Notes: generated by a model not told the origin, from the letters alone. Positions 11,636-25,614 are shown, counted from the stretch's first letter. The stretch is 64,000 nucleotides of DNA from Odontesthes bonariensis (GCF_027942865.1 NC_134515.1:11089339-11153338), one strand, 5' to 3'. Program-made: numbers and translations.

Positions 11636-14124
11636 TTACTGCACATTCTCCATCATCTTGAGGAATTCTGCAAAATTACATAGGGTGCACAGTGTCACCA
11701 AGATGGAAAATGTTTCTTGATATAATCGGCAGCGATCTGTAAGTAAAATGTATTCTGCAGCTCAAATAAAGCGCACATGTTCCTTTAAAACTTGTGTGAT
11801 TGGATTGCAAGGTAAGGATTAAGGCCTAAAAATGATTAAATACATACAATAATACAGCCAAGTAGCCAAAATAAGGTAACTAAAACCTGACCATAAATGC
11901 TTCACTGGCTATAAACTAGGACTGTATATTAATAATAAAGGACTGGACTGAGGTAACATATGTAACACAAAAATATGTAAATGTTTAGGTTTACGTTCAT
12001 CTCCAAAGTACTCAGCTGGGGTAATTTATACCTTGTGACCTTTTACATAACACGTTTTTCCACCATCATTATTATCACAAACGTACCGTCAAAGTCCAGC
12101 ATGCCGTCGGCGTTCTTGTCTCCATCCTTCAGCAGCTCATCAATCTCGTCCTCTGAGATGGTCTCACCGGAACTGCGGATGATTAAAGCGAACTCCTCTC
12201 TGTCGATGTAGCCGTCGGCGTTCCTTTGGGAAAGACAGACAAAAAAATGTGGCACATTACAGATAAACAGTTGCATAACATGAGAAAGTTATCGTGCTGT
12301 GTACAGATCGGAGACAACGTACTTGTCGAACACACGGAAGCACTCTGCCAACTCTTCCTCGCTCTTGCCGGCCTGGTCCTCCTTGAGCAGCCTCACCATC
12401 ATGACCAAGAACTCCTCAAAGTCGATGGTACCGCTACCTGAGTGTCAACAAGAGGCCGCATCATTTTTTTTAACTATCATTATTAAAACTTTCAATTTTT
12501 TCACAACAGAGCCGAGCAGAAATTGGGACGCGCTCATGACGTTGGGGCGACAAAGTAGGCCTACAACACACGTGGGTACAAGTTATTACGCACAGTAAGT
12601 TGATGGGTTGCTATCTGATAAAAACGATACTTTTTTTTGTGGCTCACCATCCTCATCGACCTCCTCTATGATCTCATCCAACTCCTCTCTTGTCGGATTC
12701 TGACCCAGCATTCTCATGACCTGACCCAACTCTTTGGTGCTGATGTCACCGCCACCATCAGTGTCGAACATGTCAAAGGCAGCTTTGAATTCTGTTGAAA
12801 TATGAATTGAAAGAAGTGACAGTCAGAATTGGCCCAGTACCATACTGTTCTCGCGGTGCAAAGTTACATTTATCAGAATTCCAGACAAAAGCAAATGAAA
12901 GTTGATAAAAAAAAAGTCAAATGTTCTATCGCCGCAGAGGTGACCAGGACTGTGATTTTTTTCAAAGGAAAGCATTCGACCTGCCCGATTTCACGCAGTG
13001 GATAAAAAGGTCAACCTCAATAATGGAGCTCACACTGTTAGTAAAAATGAGGGGGGAACAGCGGGATTCGCTTAATAATGTTCCTTTCAAGTAGTGATTG
13101 AGAATAATTGCGGAAACAATTGGCCGCTATGTATGTTGTTGAAAACCTCTTACAAAGGCTACATCTGGCGAAATGCATTATGTTTCCAAGATACTGCACT
13201 CACCATTCAGCATCTCCTCGCTCAGGTAGGAGCGGGCCTCTTGTTGCGCGTCAGTCTGCAACAAAACAGTGAACACTCATTATTTATTTCAGACTTCATT
13301 TAGGCTTCAGGGATTTTTCCACATAAACTCTCAACATTCAGGCAAATTGTCACAATTCCTTTCAAAATCTAATTTAATAAAACTTTATTTTTGTGTGATT
13401 TGTGTATTACCACAAATACAGTGAATGTTTAAAGCAGACCATTATCAACATGCAATACTTTGGTGGAAGCTAGAAAGATGCAAATTTACGATACTTTTAC
13501 ACACGGCGCAGAGGATACTTTTTAGAAATACTGAAAGGACATTAAAAAAAAAATCTTATTTTAATTCTATAGTTACAATTAATGATAGGGATGTCAACAA
13601 AATAACATTCTTTAATAAGTCATGTGACGCAGGACAAAGTGGCGTAGTCTCAAAAGGACTCTTGAGCTTGGTGAAAATTAGTCCGGCTATTTCAGGCTCA
13701 ACACATTAGGCTCGCTGTATAAGGCCATCAGACATCCAATCCCCTGGAATTCGACGCCTAAGCAGAATCCACCCACCCTGCTCCATCAGCAGTGTTCGGC
13801 ATTAAGAGTATTTGCAGATATTTATTAATCGATATTTGGGAATTATATTAAAAATCCAAGAGAAAATCGATTAGACGATTAGAATGTGGATCATATGAAA
13901 CACACAATGTGATGTAAGTGAAGTCAACATAATAATGTCACCAACTGAAGAAAACTACATCTCAGCAAGCAAGCAGAACATTTTTTTTTATACTTCCACA
14001 TGGCTTTATTAATCCTTCATTAACAGATGCTCTTCACGTGGATTACTGACTGATGGATGGCTGGTTTACTGATAAACTTGGAATAGTTCAACTGGTCATT
14101 TTCACAACTAATTGGTCTTACCAT
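11636..14124 (-). CDS. tnnc2: troponin C, fast skeletal type, tandem copy A
   Basis: Calcium sensor of the thin filament that relieves troponin I inhibition in fast muscle. Minus-strand exons are 14124-14122 (ATG only, donor GTAAGACC), 13255-13204, 12791-12648, 12437-12323, 12223-12087 and 11667-11636. They sum to 483 bases, 160 residues plus stop, the same length as mammalian TNNC2, with every junction in frame. Four EF-hand loops are intact: [12 protein letters not shown] (28-39), [12 protein letters not shown] (64-75), [12 protein letters not shown] (104-115) and [12 protein letters not shown] (140-151). Site I keeps its chelating residues, which marks the fast rather than the cardiac form. 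The last exon encodes [10 protein letters not shown]. It lies 5' to 3' in tandem with copy B, about 1.9 kb away. Confidence 0.95.
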
Positions 14125-15646
14125 GTTTGTGGATTAGCTTTTCCTCCCCAAATATCCAAGGAAAACAGAAAAGCCCAAAGGAGTGGTCAATCCGTGTGCA
14201 CCCCAACAGAGAGACTAGACGTCAAGACAAGGTTCAGAGACACTTTAAACGGGACAGCTAGGCCCCGCCCACTGCTTCTCACAGGCCTCCAGATTTAGTA
14301 TCCTGAACTTTTAGGGTTCTGGGGCCAGGACAAGCCAATCACACCTTGAAGAGTGACGCTCTAATGTCTTGATGTGGCATGTTTAAGAAATGTAAAATAA
14401 GTCAAATGTGAGGGGGAAACAAGAGGAATAATACAACATTTTGGGGAGATTTCAACAATTTTGGAGGTCCTTCAGTGTTAATGGCATTGGATTTGATAAA
14501 GCTCAGACAACTAGAAGAGGGAGGTGAAAAAAATAAAAAAAATCACCCACAAAAGCAACATACGCTTTAAAATCTAAATCATACATTGAGATACTATTTA
14601 GAAAAGACCCCGAATGCAGCTTCTCGTGGTGACGACCTAAATGATCCACCACAGTGCAAAAGCAGGCCAAACTGCAGATCACCACACATTGGGTATCTGT
14701 TCAGACCTTGTAAACATATGACAGTTAACAAGGAGGAGTAGGCCTCCTCATTCACCTATTCTCCCAATTTATAAGTAGGTTGTGGCTTTTGTGACGATGA
14801 AGTTTCAATCTGGGTATGAAACTCTAAACCAGGAGAAAAATGCTGGGGGCTCTGACCCCAGATCACCATTCCTGACCCCTCCTTAGCTGTGCCATGAATA
14901 GCAGGCAAATTTCAGACTGAGAAGGGGCTAAGCGACCGTGCATCCCTCTGCCGCATCACCTGACAAACACAACCTGATGCTCCTAATTTGGAGTGCAGTT
15001 CCTGAGGGGAGGGGCCCTGGGTGAGAGACAAGAAGATACGAGGAAGAGGAGAAGAGCAGTCGTGAGGAGAGGGGAGGGATGTTGCTTCTGAGAGGTGGCG
15101 GGGGGCTTGTAGGCTCTGTACCCTGTACTGAGAGAGACCAGCATTTTCCAAAGGGAGAATGAACTTATCCGCTCTGTGACTGCCCGTCTCAAGCCACTGA
15201 TGCCAGCCGGCTCAGCTTCACCTCTCACAATGGGGGCTGATCTCTGGGGGTCCCTGATTTCTCTGCCGGGGGAGACTACTTTGTGAAGAGCAGACAGCTA
15301 TGAGACGGGTGGAGAGCTAATTGGATGATATCAATTTGAACTGGCAACTTAAAATGTCATTAGATATAACAGTTCATGTTTGTTGAATGAGACCGGGAGG
15401 TTACAAGGCTCGGTCTGTGGAAACCAAGGTGAAAGCGTAGTGAAGAGGCCTCTTTGAATTTGAAACAAGACTAGAATGATAAGACCAGCTGTGTTTAGGT
15501 GAAGGGAGTCTGACACAGAAAGTGCATGGATTTGTTTGTCATGCGGTCATGTGTGTGAGAAAAAGCCAGAAAGACTGTAGTAATCTAACAAGAATGAACT
15601 CAGAATAATAGGCAAAGATGAACAGTGAGTCGTAGAAGAAATTTGG
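14125..15646. promoter_or_regulatory. upstream region of troponin C copy A
   Basis: Contains the 5' UTR and presumably the promoter of copy A, since the minus-strand start codon is at 14124. I see no convincing TATA box, coding exon or transposon end. The leader immediately before the ATG reads AAGCTAATCCACAAAC on the minus strand. Confidence 0.4.
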
Positions 15647-16069
15647 TTTATTCAGAAAACACGTTTCAGGGTGGAGAAGACATTCAGTTTTGAGGGTGAG
15701 TAGGAGGAGGGATGGGGCAGAAGCTTGTTGGTGTGACATTTCTAGCCAAACAGCAGCTGCCAAGGAGACAGCTGGGTCTGGGTGGTCAACACAAGGAGGT
15801 GGCCAGGGGACAAGCGCCTTCGTCTTAAAAGGTTTGAATGGATATTTATAGATATACTCAAGAAGCCTCTTGGTTTCATGTGAGGAGGTGGGGGATTAAA
15901 TGGGGCTTAAGGTATCAAATTTGTATCCATTTTGACATGGCAGTTGCTATAAAATTTATATTTGCTAAATATTTTTTTACAGCATTTAGAATTTGCTCTT
16001 TATGCACTTCCGTTACAGATTTATATTCTCCCCAAGTCAGGATCGCCAAGGAATGTAGAGCTGGTTTGA
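15647..16069 (-). other. tnnc2: 3' UTR of troponin C copy B
   Basis: A poly(A) signal AATAAA on the minus strand (complement of 15647-15652) lies 418 bases after the stop codon at 16072-16070. The interval has no competing frame. The end is inferred from the signal alone. Confidence 0.5.
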
Positions 16070-19000
16070 TTACTGGACGTTCTCCATCATTTTCAGGAAC
16101 TCTGTAAGAAGAAAGCAACAGCAAGTTTCAATCAGTCCATAAACCTAAAGCAGTTGGATGAATATACATGAAGATTACATTATTCATCCAATCACTCCAT
16201 GTCAGGTCATATACTGTGAGAGCAGAGTAAGTTCCTGTGTGTGATGGATTTTTGTAAAGGCATAGCACTTTTTTTCACTACTTTGCAATTGGCTACTGAT
16301 TAGAGCAATAAAATTAATTACAGAACAATTAATATTGTTCTTATATTAAGCCAATGTGAAGCTGGGCACAGGAAGTGCCTTTAATTGTAGACCTAGTGAC
16401 GAACACTGGCTCTGAAACCTTTCTGTCTACCATTGAAGTGCATCAGCTTTTCTCAGGAAATGCGCATTTATATTCTAATAACAAGTCGTTTCGGTGACAT
16501 TAGATAAATTCAGTGTTTCTGATCAATATACAGGTAGTTGAAAATGAATCAATAAAGCAAGAATAAATTAAGAACTTATTTGGCATAAAAATGAGGCATG
16601 TTTGGGGGCCTGACTGGCTTGATTGACATGGCAAATGTTGTTTGGGTAACAAAAAACTAACAAGGTTATCATCACCTCATGGACCAGAGTCAAATGCACA
16701 CTACTTATTGATAGACTGACTTCAAAAGAATATAATCTAGGCATCCGTCAGCTACGTGAATTAGCATCTGAGAACTAAGGCCAAAGTTCCAGTGCTTCTT
16801 TTTGCTTCACAATAACTTTAATTTCAATGCAGATCAGTTTAAAAATCCTAATTGAGGGAGTGGGTTTCAAATTCATCCAATAAGTTCTATATTTTTTGCT
16901 ATTCTTACAAGGGTTTGTGTGCATGCAAACATAGAGCATATAGGAAAGATATATCTCGCAACCCTTTTCAGAGATGAAGCCAAAGAGAAAGGACCGACAA
17001 TGATAAGCTTCTTCCCCATCAAAAACCATGAACTTCTCACATGAAATTCTCAGCCATTAAGTTTGTCATATTCTTATTAATGTGCTGGTGGTTCTTTTCA
17101 AAAATAAATTCAGAATTAAGAAGATAATTAGGCCTCAAAAGATGCTTATTTTGTCCAGTCCAGATCTCTCCACCATCTTGTTAAAATATTGTCACTTGGG
17201 CACCAAAAACACAAATTTATGTAGCCTAATAGGAACAGCAAATTTTCCAACAATTTCTATTGTGGTGACTTCATCTGTGCAAAAATCTTCATTGTTCCCT
17301 GAAACATTTTTCAGTTTTACTACCAGTCTACTTTGAATCAGTTGTAAGCCTCTCTGGCAAACTGAGAAGACTTTCAGAAGTCATTGTGAATTTGCCAGAT
17401 GAGATTTCTTTTACTCATAAAAATACAAAAAACAAATTGTCATTTCTTATGTCCTTTCATTTTGGAACAGCAAGTATTTTTGCACAAGCTAAGCTAAATG
17501 GTTCCAGCGTCATATTTACTACTCATTAAGAATCAATACAAGTTTACCAACTCCCATTAACAAGGATTATAAAATTGTTTTCCACAATACTTGACAGGCT
17601 ACACTAGACCTATATTCAAACATATATTTAAGCCAGTGAGAAGCCATTTAAAGTCGTTGTCACATCACCCCGGTTCTCACTGCCTTTCACTGGCTCCCTG
17701 TATTTGTTTTAGAATTGATTTTAAAATTTTGCTGATCACTTTTAAAGCTTGTATGGAGCTGTTGACCCTATACGAGCCACCCCGCAGCCTTAGATCCTCG
17801 GGCAGGACTTTTCTGTCATTTCTGAAGTTAAAACTCACATCCAGAGGAAATCGTAATTTTGCCATCAGGGCTCCTCGACTTTGGAACGACCTGCCTTAGG
17901 AAATAAGGCTTGTAGATTCAGTATCTTCTTTTAAATCACTTCTTAAAACAAATTTCTATCGACTGGCATTCAGGTGACTGTGGGTTCTATTGTCTATTTT
18001 TACTCATTTTATTTATCCATTATTCATCTATCTATTTATTTTTGATTTATTTACATATTTATTCTAACTGCTATTATCATTTTGATCCTTTGATCCATTA
18101 ATGTGGTACTTTTATTCCCTCGTTTGTTGTCTTAACTTTATCTTGTTTGGATTCTGTTTTGTTCTGTAAAGCACTTTGTAAACTAAGTTTTTTAAAAGGT
18201 GCTGTATGAATAAAGTTATAATAAGTCATAAATAAGCCACAGTCAAGCTTAACTGCTGAAAATATCAGTGCATCTGAAAATAAAGTCTTCCTTCGACATA
18301 TTGTATTTAGCCTGCATGTTACCTTTTGCTATGCATAGCTCAATCTCACCATCAAAATCAATCTTTCCATCCTTGTTGTTGTCTGATTCACCAAACATCT
18401 CATCAACATCCTCCTCTGTGACGGGTTCTCCAGTGAGACGGAGGATATCTCCGAATTCCTCCCGGTCGACGAAACCATCCCCGTTCCTGTGGATAAAAAC
18501 AATGTTAACTTTTCCTTACAATTCTGGAAATTTTCATGGGCACAGACCTCAAATATCAACTGTTTAAAAAGTATAATAATTATAGTTAAATTGATTATTT
18601 TACACTGGAAAGTCGATCAATCTCTAAGCTTAAAAGAGTGGGTGGAGATTACATCTTCTAAATCTATGCTTAGTCCATTGAAAGTTAACAATAGATGAAG
18701 GGTCTTGCTTTGGGATCTTTTTTGGATCCAAACGAGGAAGAGAGAGCAGTTAGCATTTTGTCTCCCACTTTTAAAACTTGGTGTGGCTGTACTGGTATCC
18801 TTGGCAGATACTGAGGTTTTGTAGAGCTGTCTCTGTTGAGTAAACTGTTGAGTTTACTTCCTGTTGTGGATTCACACCAAGTCCCAGTTTGCTAAATGCC
18901 TCAGCTGCATCGTGTCTGTCATTAGCTCCCTCAGTATTTTTAGTTCCAGCTTTGCTTTGTTCAGTACCCAGATCCTTGTTGTCATTTTTGTGTGTAGTTT

Positions 19001-22000
19001 CCAAAGGTAAGTCATGTTCTGCTCTTGCCAGACTTGACCTTACGTTTTGGATCTCTGATTTTGGACATTCTGTCACTGCTTTGTTTATTAAAAGCTATTA
19101 GGGTTCTCTAACTCTACTACTACGTAACGTGACAGATCTGCAGGCTGAGTGCATAGCTCTTAAAGTGGTAGTTCGCCTCTTTTGACATGAAGCTGTATGA
19201 CATCCCATATTAGCAATATCATTTATGAACATTTTCTTACCCCCTGCTGCGTCCTGTGAGCCGAGTTCCAGCCTCGTTTTGGCGTTGATGAAAGTAGTCC
19301 GGCTAGTTTGCTGGGGTCCCGAAAATAAAGCGTCTTGCTTCTCAAAACAATATGCGTTCAAAAGAGTAATACATTTGCATCACAAAATTGTCCATCCAGA
19401 AAAAGTCAGACCTCACAATCCCTTGGTGCTATTTCTCTCTACCTTCGTATCACTGCCTGCTGTGTAGACCATGCAGACCGAAGTGCAGACCGAGCACTCC
19501 CCTGCTTCCGAGCAGTAAACACCGTAACAGGTGCGGCTATCGCTAGGTGGCTGAATGCATTGATATGAAGGGAGGCAAAAATAGCGCCAAGCGATTGTGA
19601 GGTCTGACTTTTTCTGGAGGAACGATTTTGTGATACAATTGTATTACTCTTTTGAATGCATATTGTTTTGAGAAGCAAGACGCTTTATTTTTTAAACCCC
19701 AGCCAACTAGCCGGACTACCTTCGTCAACGCCAAAACGAGACTGGAACTCTGCTCACAGGACGCAGCAGGGGGTAAGAAAATGTTCAAAAATGATATTGC
19801 TAATATGGGATGTCATACAGCTTCATGTCAAAAGAGGCGAACTATCCCTTTAAAGAGGTATTTTTTTAATAGTGCCTTAAAAAACTTCATGTAAAGTCTG
19901 AGATCAGATCATAGATAAAAAAGTAAGTCTTTCCAAAGATTAGAAGACGGCACGAAGTACCTTACTGTGTTTGCATTTAGCTTTGTGTTACTGTAAAGTC
20001 TCATACTTGTCAAAAATACGGAAGCATTCAGAAAGCTCCTCTTCGCTCTTTCCAGCCTGGTCCTCCTTTAGCTGCTGCACCATCATGACCAAGAACTCCT
20101 CAAAGTCGATGGTACCGCTGCCTGAGGGGAGATGGAGTGAATCAGCGAAGAGGCAGGAGGTACCTGCAGAGCTGCTACAGTTCTATACAGGGTTTATTTG
20201 TTCAAATCTTTTTTACTGCAGTCTTCGAGGTCTTCTGACATGATATGCAACATAACACTTTTATGTTTTGTCCACTTATTGCATTTGATAAGCTCTGATT
20301 AAAGGGACAAATCAGCTCACCTATAACAAAGCATATTATCATATACAGTTCTTAAGATATATTATAATATGTTTGGGAGTTTCCTGACATTTGAAAAACA
20401 ATGTGATCAAGGCTGAAGGGGTAAAGTTAAGAGAAATATATATATTTTTGATCTGACAGTGTTCTCACCATCTTCATCAACTTCTTCAATGATGGCATCC
20501 AACTCCTCTCTTGATGGGTTTTGGCCTAGCATTCTCATAACCTGACCCAATTCCTTGGTGCTGATGTCACCGCCTCCATCTGTGTCGAACATGTCGAAGG
20601 CAGCCTTGAACTCTGAGTGAAAGAGGAAAATAGTTGAAAGTCAGATACGTAGAAAGCAGCACGGAAAATGCTTGGCCTAAATACTTTAATTTATGGTCAA
20701 CAGCATCTCTTCAAGTGTAAAATAATAAAATAGACAAAGAGCCTCAGGGATAACGCAAACATTTTTTTCAGTTTAAATAATTTTATAATCATTTCTCAAC
20801 TTTAATCTAAATAAACACCAGCGGTCAGATGCATAAACGATGCCTTTAGACAAGAAGACATGTCTACACTTTACCTGCCTGCAAGATAATATCCATAAAG
20901 GGATGAGTGTGCACTGATAACGAGAGATGTGCAGCACTACAAGGTAATGCCTTTCAGGGCAGGGGGGATACATATGCATACACAAGTTGTTTTTTTTTTC
21001 ATTTTACTTCATCAATTTGTACTATAATTTGTAGAATGTTTTTGTTCCCCACATCAAATCCTCCTTAAACCCATTTCCAGTACAGGTTTTAATGCAAAAA
21101 AAAACTGTAGACAGCTTTATACATCTGTCAAAAGTTCTGCTAATGCGCGTTTCTGCCTTTGTTCATGCACACAATTATATGCATCTGACCCCGTGATGTC
21201 CATCTGAGAGTCAGTGGAGTGACTTTATTTAAAAGATAAACCTGAAATCATCTCCTCAGTCAGGAAGGAGCGGGCGTCACTTTGTGCGTCAGTGGGCTTA
21301 AGAAGAGAATGAAAAAAGGTCAGAGAAAGATAAATGGTGAGAGTACAGTACAAGTACTTATGGAGTACTTACAGATTCAGTTGTAAAACGTTGAGAAATA
21401 ATTGACCCTTTTAGAGGTATTTGAGCCTCCATAGCAAAGAAATCTTCGATGTACATTCATTTAAAAGGTACCAGGTTCCATTATGTGAACAAGAAAACCA
21501 CAGCTTTTAACCTTCATGCATAGTAGCAGTTAAATGCCAAGATTACTGTTAATAACGTGTCAAAAAGAAAAGGCATAATTTGGATGGTGGGAAGAAGCCG
21601 GAGTGCCTGGAGAAAACCTATTAATGCATGAGGAGAACATGTGAGATGACGGTGCTAATTACCACACCACACTGTGTTTCTCCATTACCTTCAGCCTCAA
21701 AATATAGCAGTTCAACAACAAGTTCACTACTTTATGATTTTCCGGTCACCAAAAATGTACGTTTACCTTTTAAAATCACCACATGCCTTTGTTTTGGATT
21801 TAGTAAAAATGTCATCCATGCTCAAAAAATTTAAAATGATAAATATTCTATGCTCCAGAAATGTTATATCCCCGCCTTTACCCTTTTCAAACTGTAACAT
21901 GTTACACTCTGCATTATGTCAAACTGCCCAAATGTGATATTCCCCAATTATTACATGTTGAAAAAGTACTTGTAAGGAGGTACAGTAGACTGGGGTGGAC

Positions 22001-24723
22001 TGTCACATAAGAGAACAAAGTTTTAGTCCCATCTGACCTAAATTGTCCAAGAACCTTTCACTTTTTGACTTTTCTATCAGATGTAGTTGGTTTGGGTTAG
22101 TCGTAAAAAACGGGCTAAGTTGAGATAATATTTAAATTAGAGTTAGAGTTGGGGATGAAAAACACATGGTTACAGGTTCACATCACCTGAATGCTTCTTG
22201 ATACAAACAGCGACAACAGCGGATGAAAAACATTCTTTTCTGTGACGCTACAACACTTCGAACCTTTGGACAAACCTATCCATCGACACTTTTTCTTGGA
22301 ACAGCTTCAGAACAACGTGTTATGGACACAGTCGTCTGCCAATCAGAAGGTCGATGATCCCGGCTTCCCAGAACCACCTGTACATGCGTCGGTTAGTGTG
22401 TGAATGTAGCACTGTACAGACTGAGACCTGCTCTATGAGAGTGTGTGTGAGAATGGGTGAGTGTGGCTTGTAGTGAAAAAATTAATAGGGCTGGGCAACG
22501 ATTAAAATGTTTTAATCTAATTAATCACATGATTTCCCTGATTAATCACGATTAATCGCATTTGTACACAAAATCCAAAAATGAATTCAAAAGTAGTGTA
22601 TAGCTTTTAGCATTTAGTTTTATTTTAAATGTGCTGCCATATGAATGAAAGTGCCATAACATTTGTTGTGCAAACACACTTTTAACATCAGCATCTTTCT
22701 GTAGTTTTTATGTAGAAGCCTCGCTCCACTGTCTGTTTCCTTGAATGACTTGCTGCTATCAGTTGTGTGTTTTGCCTTTAAGTGATATTTTAGACTGGAA
22801 CTACTACGGTGAGAAGACAATTCAACTTGGCTGTAAATGCAGGAGTTTTTTTTAAATTTATTTTGAAATACGTGCTTTTATGTTGAAACTAGTAAAACAG
22901 GATTTAGCGCCAGTTAGCTCGTGAGCTTCACACAGAGACCGAGGAGCACCTGTAACGATGTTGTTATCTGCTCGTTTATTTTTTATTTTATTACTCCATG
23001 CTTCGTGGGGTTTGCTGTAACTGTGTGAATGTGATGCATTCAACAGACTTTTACAATAATAAAACCTGCATTAATGCGCGATAAAATATTTATCGGCGTT
23101 AAACAATTAACTAGTTAACGCGATAATAACGAGTGAAGTCGCCCAGCCCTGGTAAAAGTGAAAAGTCTATTTAAGACCCTATTGTCTGCTGGAGGGGATT
23201 CAGAGGAGAAAAGTCAGCATTCTTAGGTAGTGGCCATCACTCCTTCTCCCTAACCTCTCCCAGCAACCTTCCCGGACCAAGTGGCTTGTTAATTTGTTTT
23301 TTGGAGTTAGGCCCTGACCCGGGACTGAAGTTAGACTTTAACAAGTTGTCTGCATTTCAAACAGGAACACAATGTGTCTGTCTTTTCCATACTAGTAACG
23401 ACATTTCCAACTTTAAAGTTTTTACATGTTTAATTCTGTGTTAATGACTATCAGGGTGCGATTCTGACTTTTTTTTTCTTCACATTTACACATTTCCGGT
23501 AAAACCGGAGGATGGGCTGCGTCTGCTGAAAAGACCAAACATTTGTAAAGAATACATTTCTGTGGGAAATATAAAGTATAAATGAGTTGTAGAAAATATA
23601 AAACATTTTATTTTCCTTTCTTATTGAGCCAGAATTAACAAAAGAGCTTTTCTTCACACTTCAATCTATAGAAAGATGAACCCGACGCACTGAGATCATT
23701 GACAAGGTGACAGCCAAGAACTGGAAATAGCCTCGTATCAAGAAGACGTCATGTTTAATCCTCAACCATCTGGCAGAACTTGTTAGTGATGGATCTTAAA
23801 GTGGAATCATCTAAAACATAACATCTGCAAACCGAGGAGTTTCGGGATGACAATTCAAGTCTGGACCCTGTAACATTTAGCGTCTTCCAAGTTTGTTTTC
23901 ATGTCCAGAGATTGAGACTATCAGGCAGACATCTTTAAACTGTATGTGTCGATCATACGGTATATCGAACTGGAGTCATTCTTCATATGTTTAGTTTTTC
24001 TTTAGAATGATAAGAAACAAGTGTAAGTTCAGTTTGGGAGATTTTTTGAGTAATCCTCAATGTGATTTCCATTAAATGAAATCACATTACTCTTTCCCAC
24101 TTTACTTGAGAGGACCTTTAAACTATTCTAACATTTTTAAGGTCACACGAACCCGCCCATTTGTTCACTTATAAGCTATTTATATGGTGAGGCTTTGTCG
24201 AGGATTTGAGAGGGATTTTCTCAAGGTGAATGCCTAAGTTAGGACAGTCGGAAAAAGACGCATGTCTTCTCACTTTACTCAGCTGTGTGCTTTCTATCTT
24301 TAGTATCGCTCTCTTGAATCTAAATATCAATCGCATTGAGCTGAGATACAAAGTGATGGAGCACAAAAGCAGTGTTAAGTCCCTACGAGGTTAAACGTGT
24401 CAACACAAGTTTTCAGAAGCAGGTTAGCAGGCAGAGAAACTTCTATGTCTGTTTGTGGCGAGCGCGTTCCCCAAAGTTGAATTCCCAAGAATTTCCAGAA
24501 TTCCAAGAAACAAAACGCCGCTCGTGTATAAATCCAACTGTGCTTCAGACAAAGAGTTGAAGGGCGACTGTGGGTAAGCAGAACAACTTTGCCTTTGCTT
24601 TGGATAATCATCTCCATCTTCTGTCATGTTGCTTTCATCGTCATCAGCAGAGATAAAAATCAAACTAAATTGTATTCCTCTTGTCTCCTTTTACCTCCTT
24701 CTCAGTTTTTGGTTTCTTACCAT
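16070..24723 (-). CDS. tnnc2: troponin C, fast skeletal type, tandem copy B
   Basis: Paralogue of copy A with the same six-exon plan: 24723-24721 (ATG only, donor GTAAGAAACC, leader CCTGCCGCC), 21296-21242, 20612-20469, 20121-20007, 18486-18350 and 16101-16070. The sum is 486 bases, 161 residues, with an extra proline codon after Met from a shifted acceptor (TTAAG then CCC). The four EF loops are intact; sites III and IV are [12 protein letters not shown] and [12 protein letters not shown]. The C-lobe differs from copy A much more than the N-lobe, for example [20 protein letters not shown] against [20 protein letters not shown]. Introns are longer and host an L2 fragment, a TTAA foldback and a hAT copy. 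The ATG exon is inferred from splice and Kozak context. Confidence 0.93.
17590..18225 (+). mobile_element. L2/Rex1-like LINE C-terminal fragment
   Basis: Reading through frameshifts gives [14 protein letters not shown] and APRLWNDLP, the terminal domain of an L2/Rex1-like reverse transcriptase. It ends near GCTGTATGAATAAAGTTATA. It lies in the last intron of troponin C copy B in antisense orientation and is degenerate. Confidence 0.7.
19160..19853. mobile_element. TTAA-flanked foldback element
   Basis: TTAA at 19160-19163 and 19850-19853 flanks two inverted arms of about 270 bp with a spacer of roughly 120 bp. The left arm (GTTCGCCTCTTTTGACATGA and on) returns as its complement near 19810-19849. 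There is no transposase frame. It sits in an intron of troponin C copy B. TTAA target plus AG-type ends suggest a Kolobok-like source. Confidence 0.8.
21560..21650. repeat. fragment of a common fish interspersed repeat
   Basis: GGGAAGAAGCCGGAGTGCC, GGAGAAAACC and the GCATGAGGAGAACATG stretch resemble a widespread teleost repeat, another part of which appears at about 49065-49240. Short and degenerate. Confidence 0.45.
22488..23152 (-). mobile_element. hAT-type BED-finger element, copy 3
   Basis: The left end is TAGGGCTGGGCAACGATT and the right end GCCCAGCCCT. The minus strand carries the truncated BED-finger frame (22620-22820) and shares its 5' half with copy 1. It sits in the first intron of troponin C copy B. 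No clear 8-bp duplication is visible, because the last terminal base is altered. Confidence 0.75.
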
Positions 24724-25614
24724 GGCGGCAGGCTGTGCTGAACAACAGACACTAAGACGAGGAAGAGGACGAGTCGATAGGGAAAGAAAGTCTCCCTCCT
24801 GCACAGTTCAGGTAGCTCTTTAACTTTGCTCCACTCAATAAGTACCCTCTCATCCAACTGGGATTTTACTGAAAATGATCAGGATTGGACCAGGGACCCC
24901 TCCTTAGATCAGAGTTGGCCAATCAAATCCAACTTTAGATGGCACCCTCTTACAATATCCGGATGGACATCCCCCAGTGTGGCACACTCGCCAATCCCCC
25001 ATATTTAGATAACAGACAAGCTCACTGACAGTCATACAAAAAAAAAAGAAAACACTGCACAGGCATCAGGCAGCTGGAGGTTATTTTGGCACAGGATCAA
25101 CCAGGCATCTCGGTGCAGATGGACTCTTGATTTCACATTCTGATCAGGATCCAAAGAGCATACAGACTCACACACATGCACTCACACACAGATTTACACC
25201 TGTCTGCATGCACAGATTTCCCACTGGCTGGTAATCCATCTATCTGCCTCACAGTCCTTGTTGCTGTTGATGTGCCCTTTCACCTATGTCTCCAGTAACT
25301 TAAGAGGAGTGCAAGGAGACTTATTATCTCACAAGGCTGTACTCCATACCGCACCCATTTGTTCCTCACTCTATCAACAGGTAAACAAAACAATTACATC
25401 TGAATGAAACCACAAACAGGCAATCTGTAGTTAGCACAGCATGTCAGTCAGTCACAAGGCGCTCTGATGGACCATCCAGGGTGAACCCTCCCACCCATAG
25501 CAGCTGGACTAGGCTACAGCCATCCTGCTAACCTGATTTAGATAAAGTGAGTATAGACAATGGATGGAGGATGTGAAACCGAAAACCTTTGGGTCTACAC
25601 CAATAGATAAGAAT
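24724..25614 (-). promoter_or_regulatory. upstream region of troponin C copy B
   Basis: The leader and probable promoter of copy B. On the minus strand, CTAAATATGG (near 25000) is one mismatch from a CArG box, as seen in muscle promoters, but a single site is weak evidence. No other coding sequence or transposon end is evident. Confidence 0.35.
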
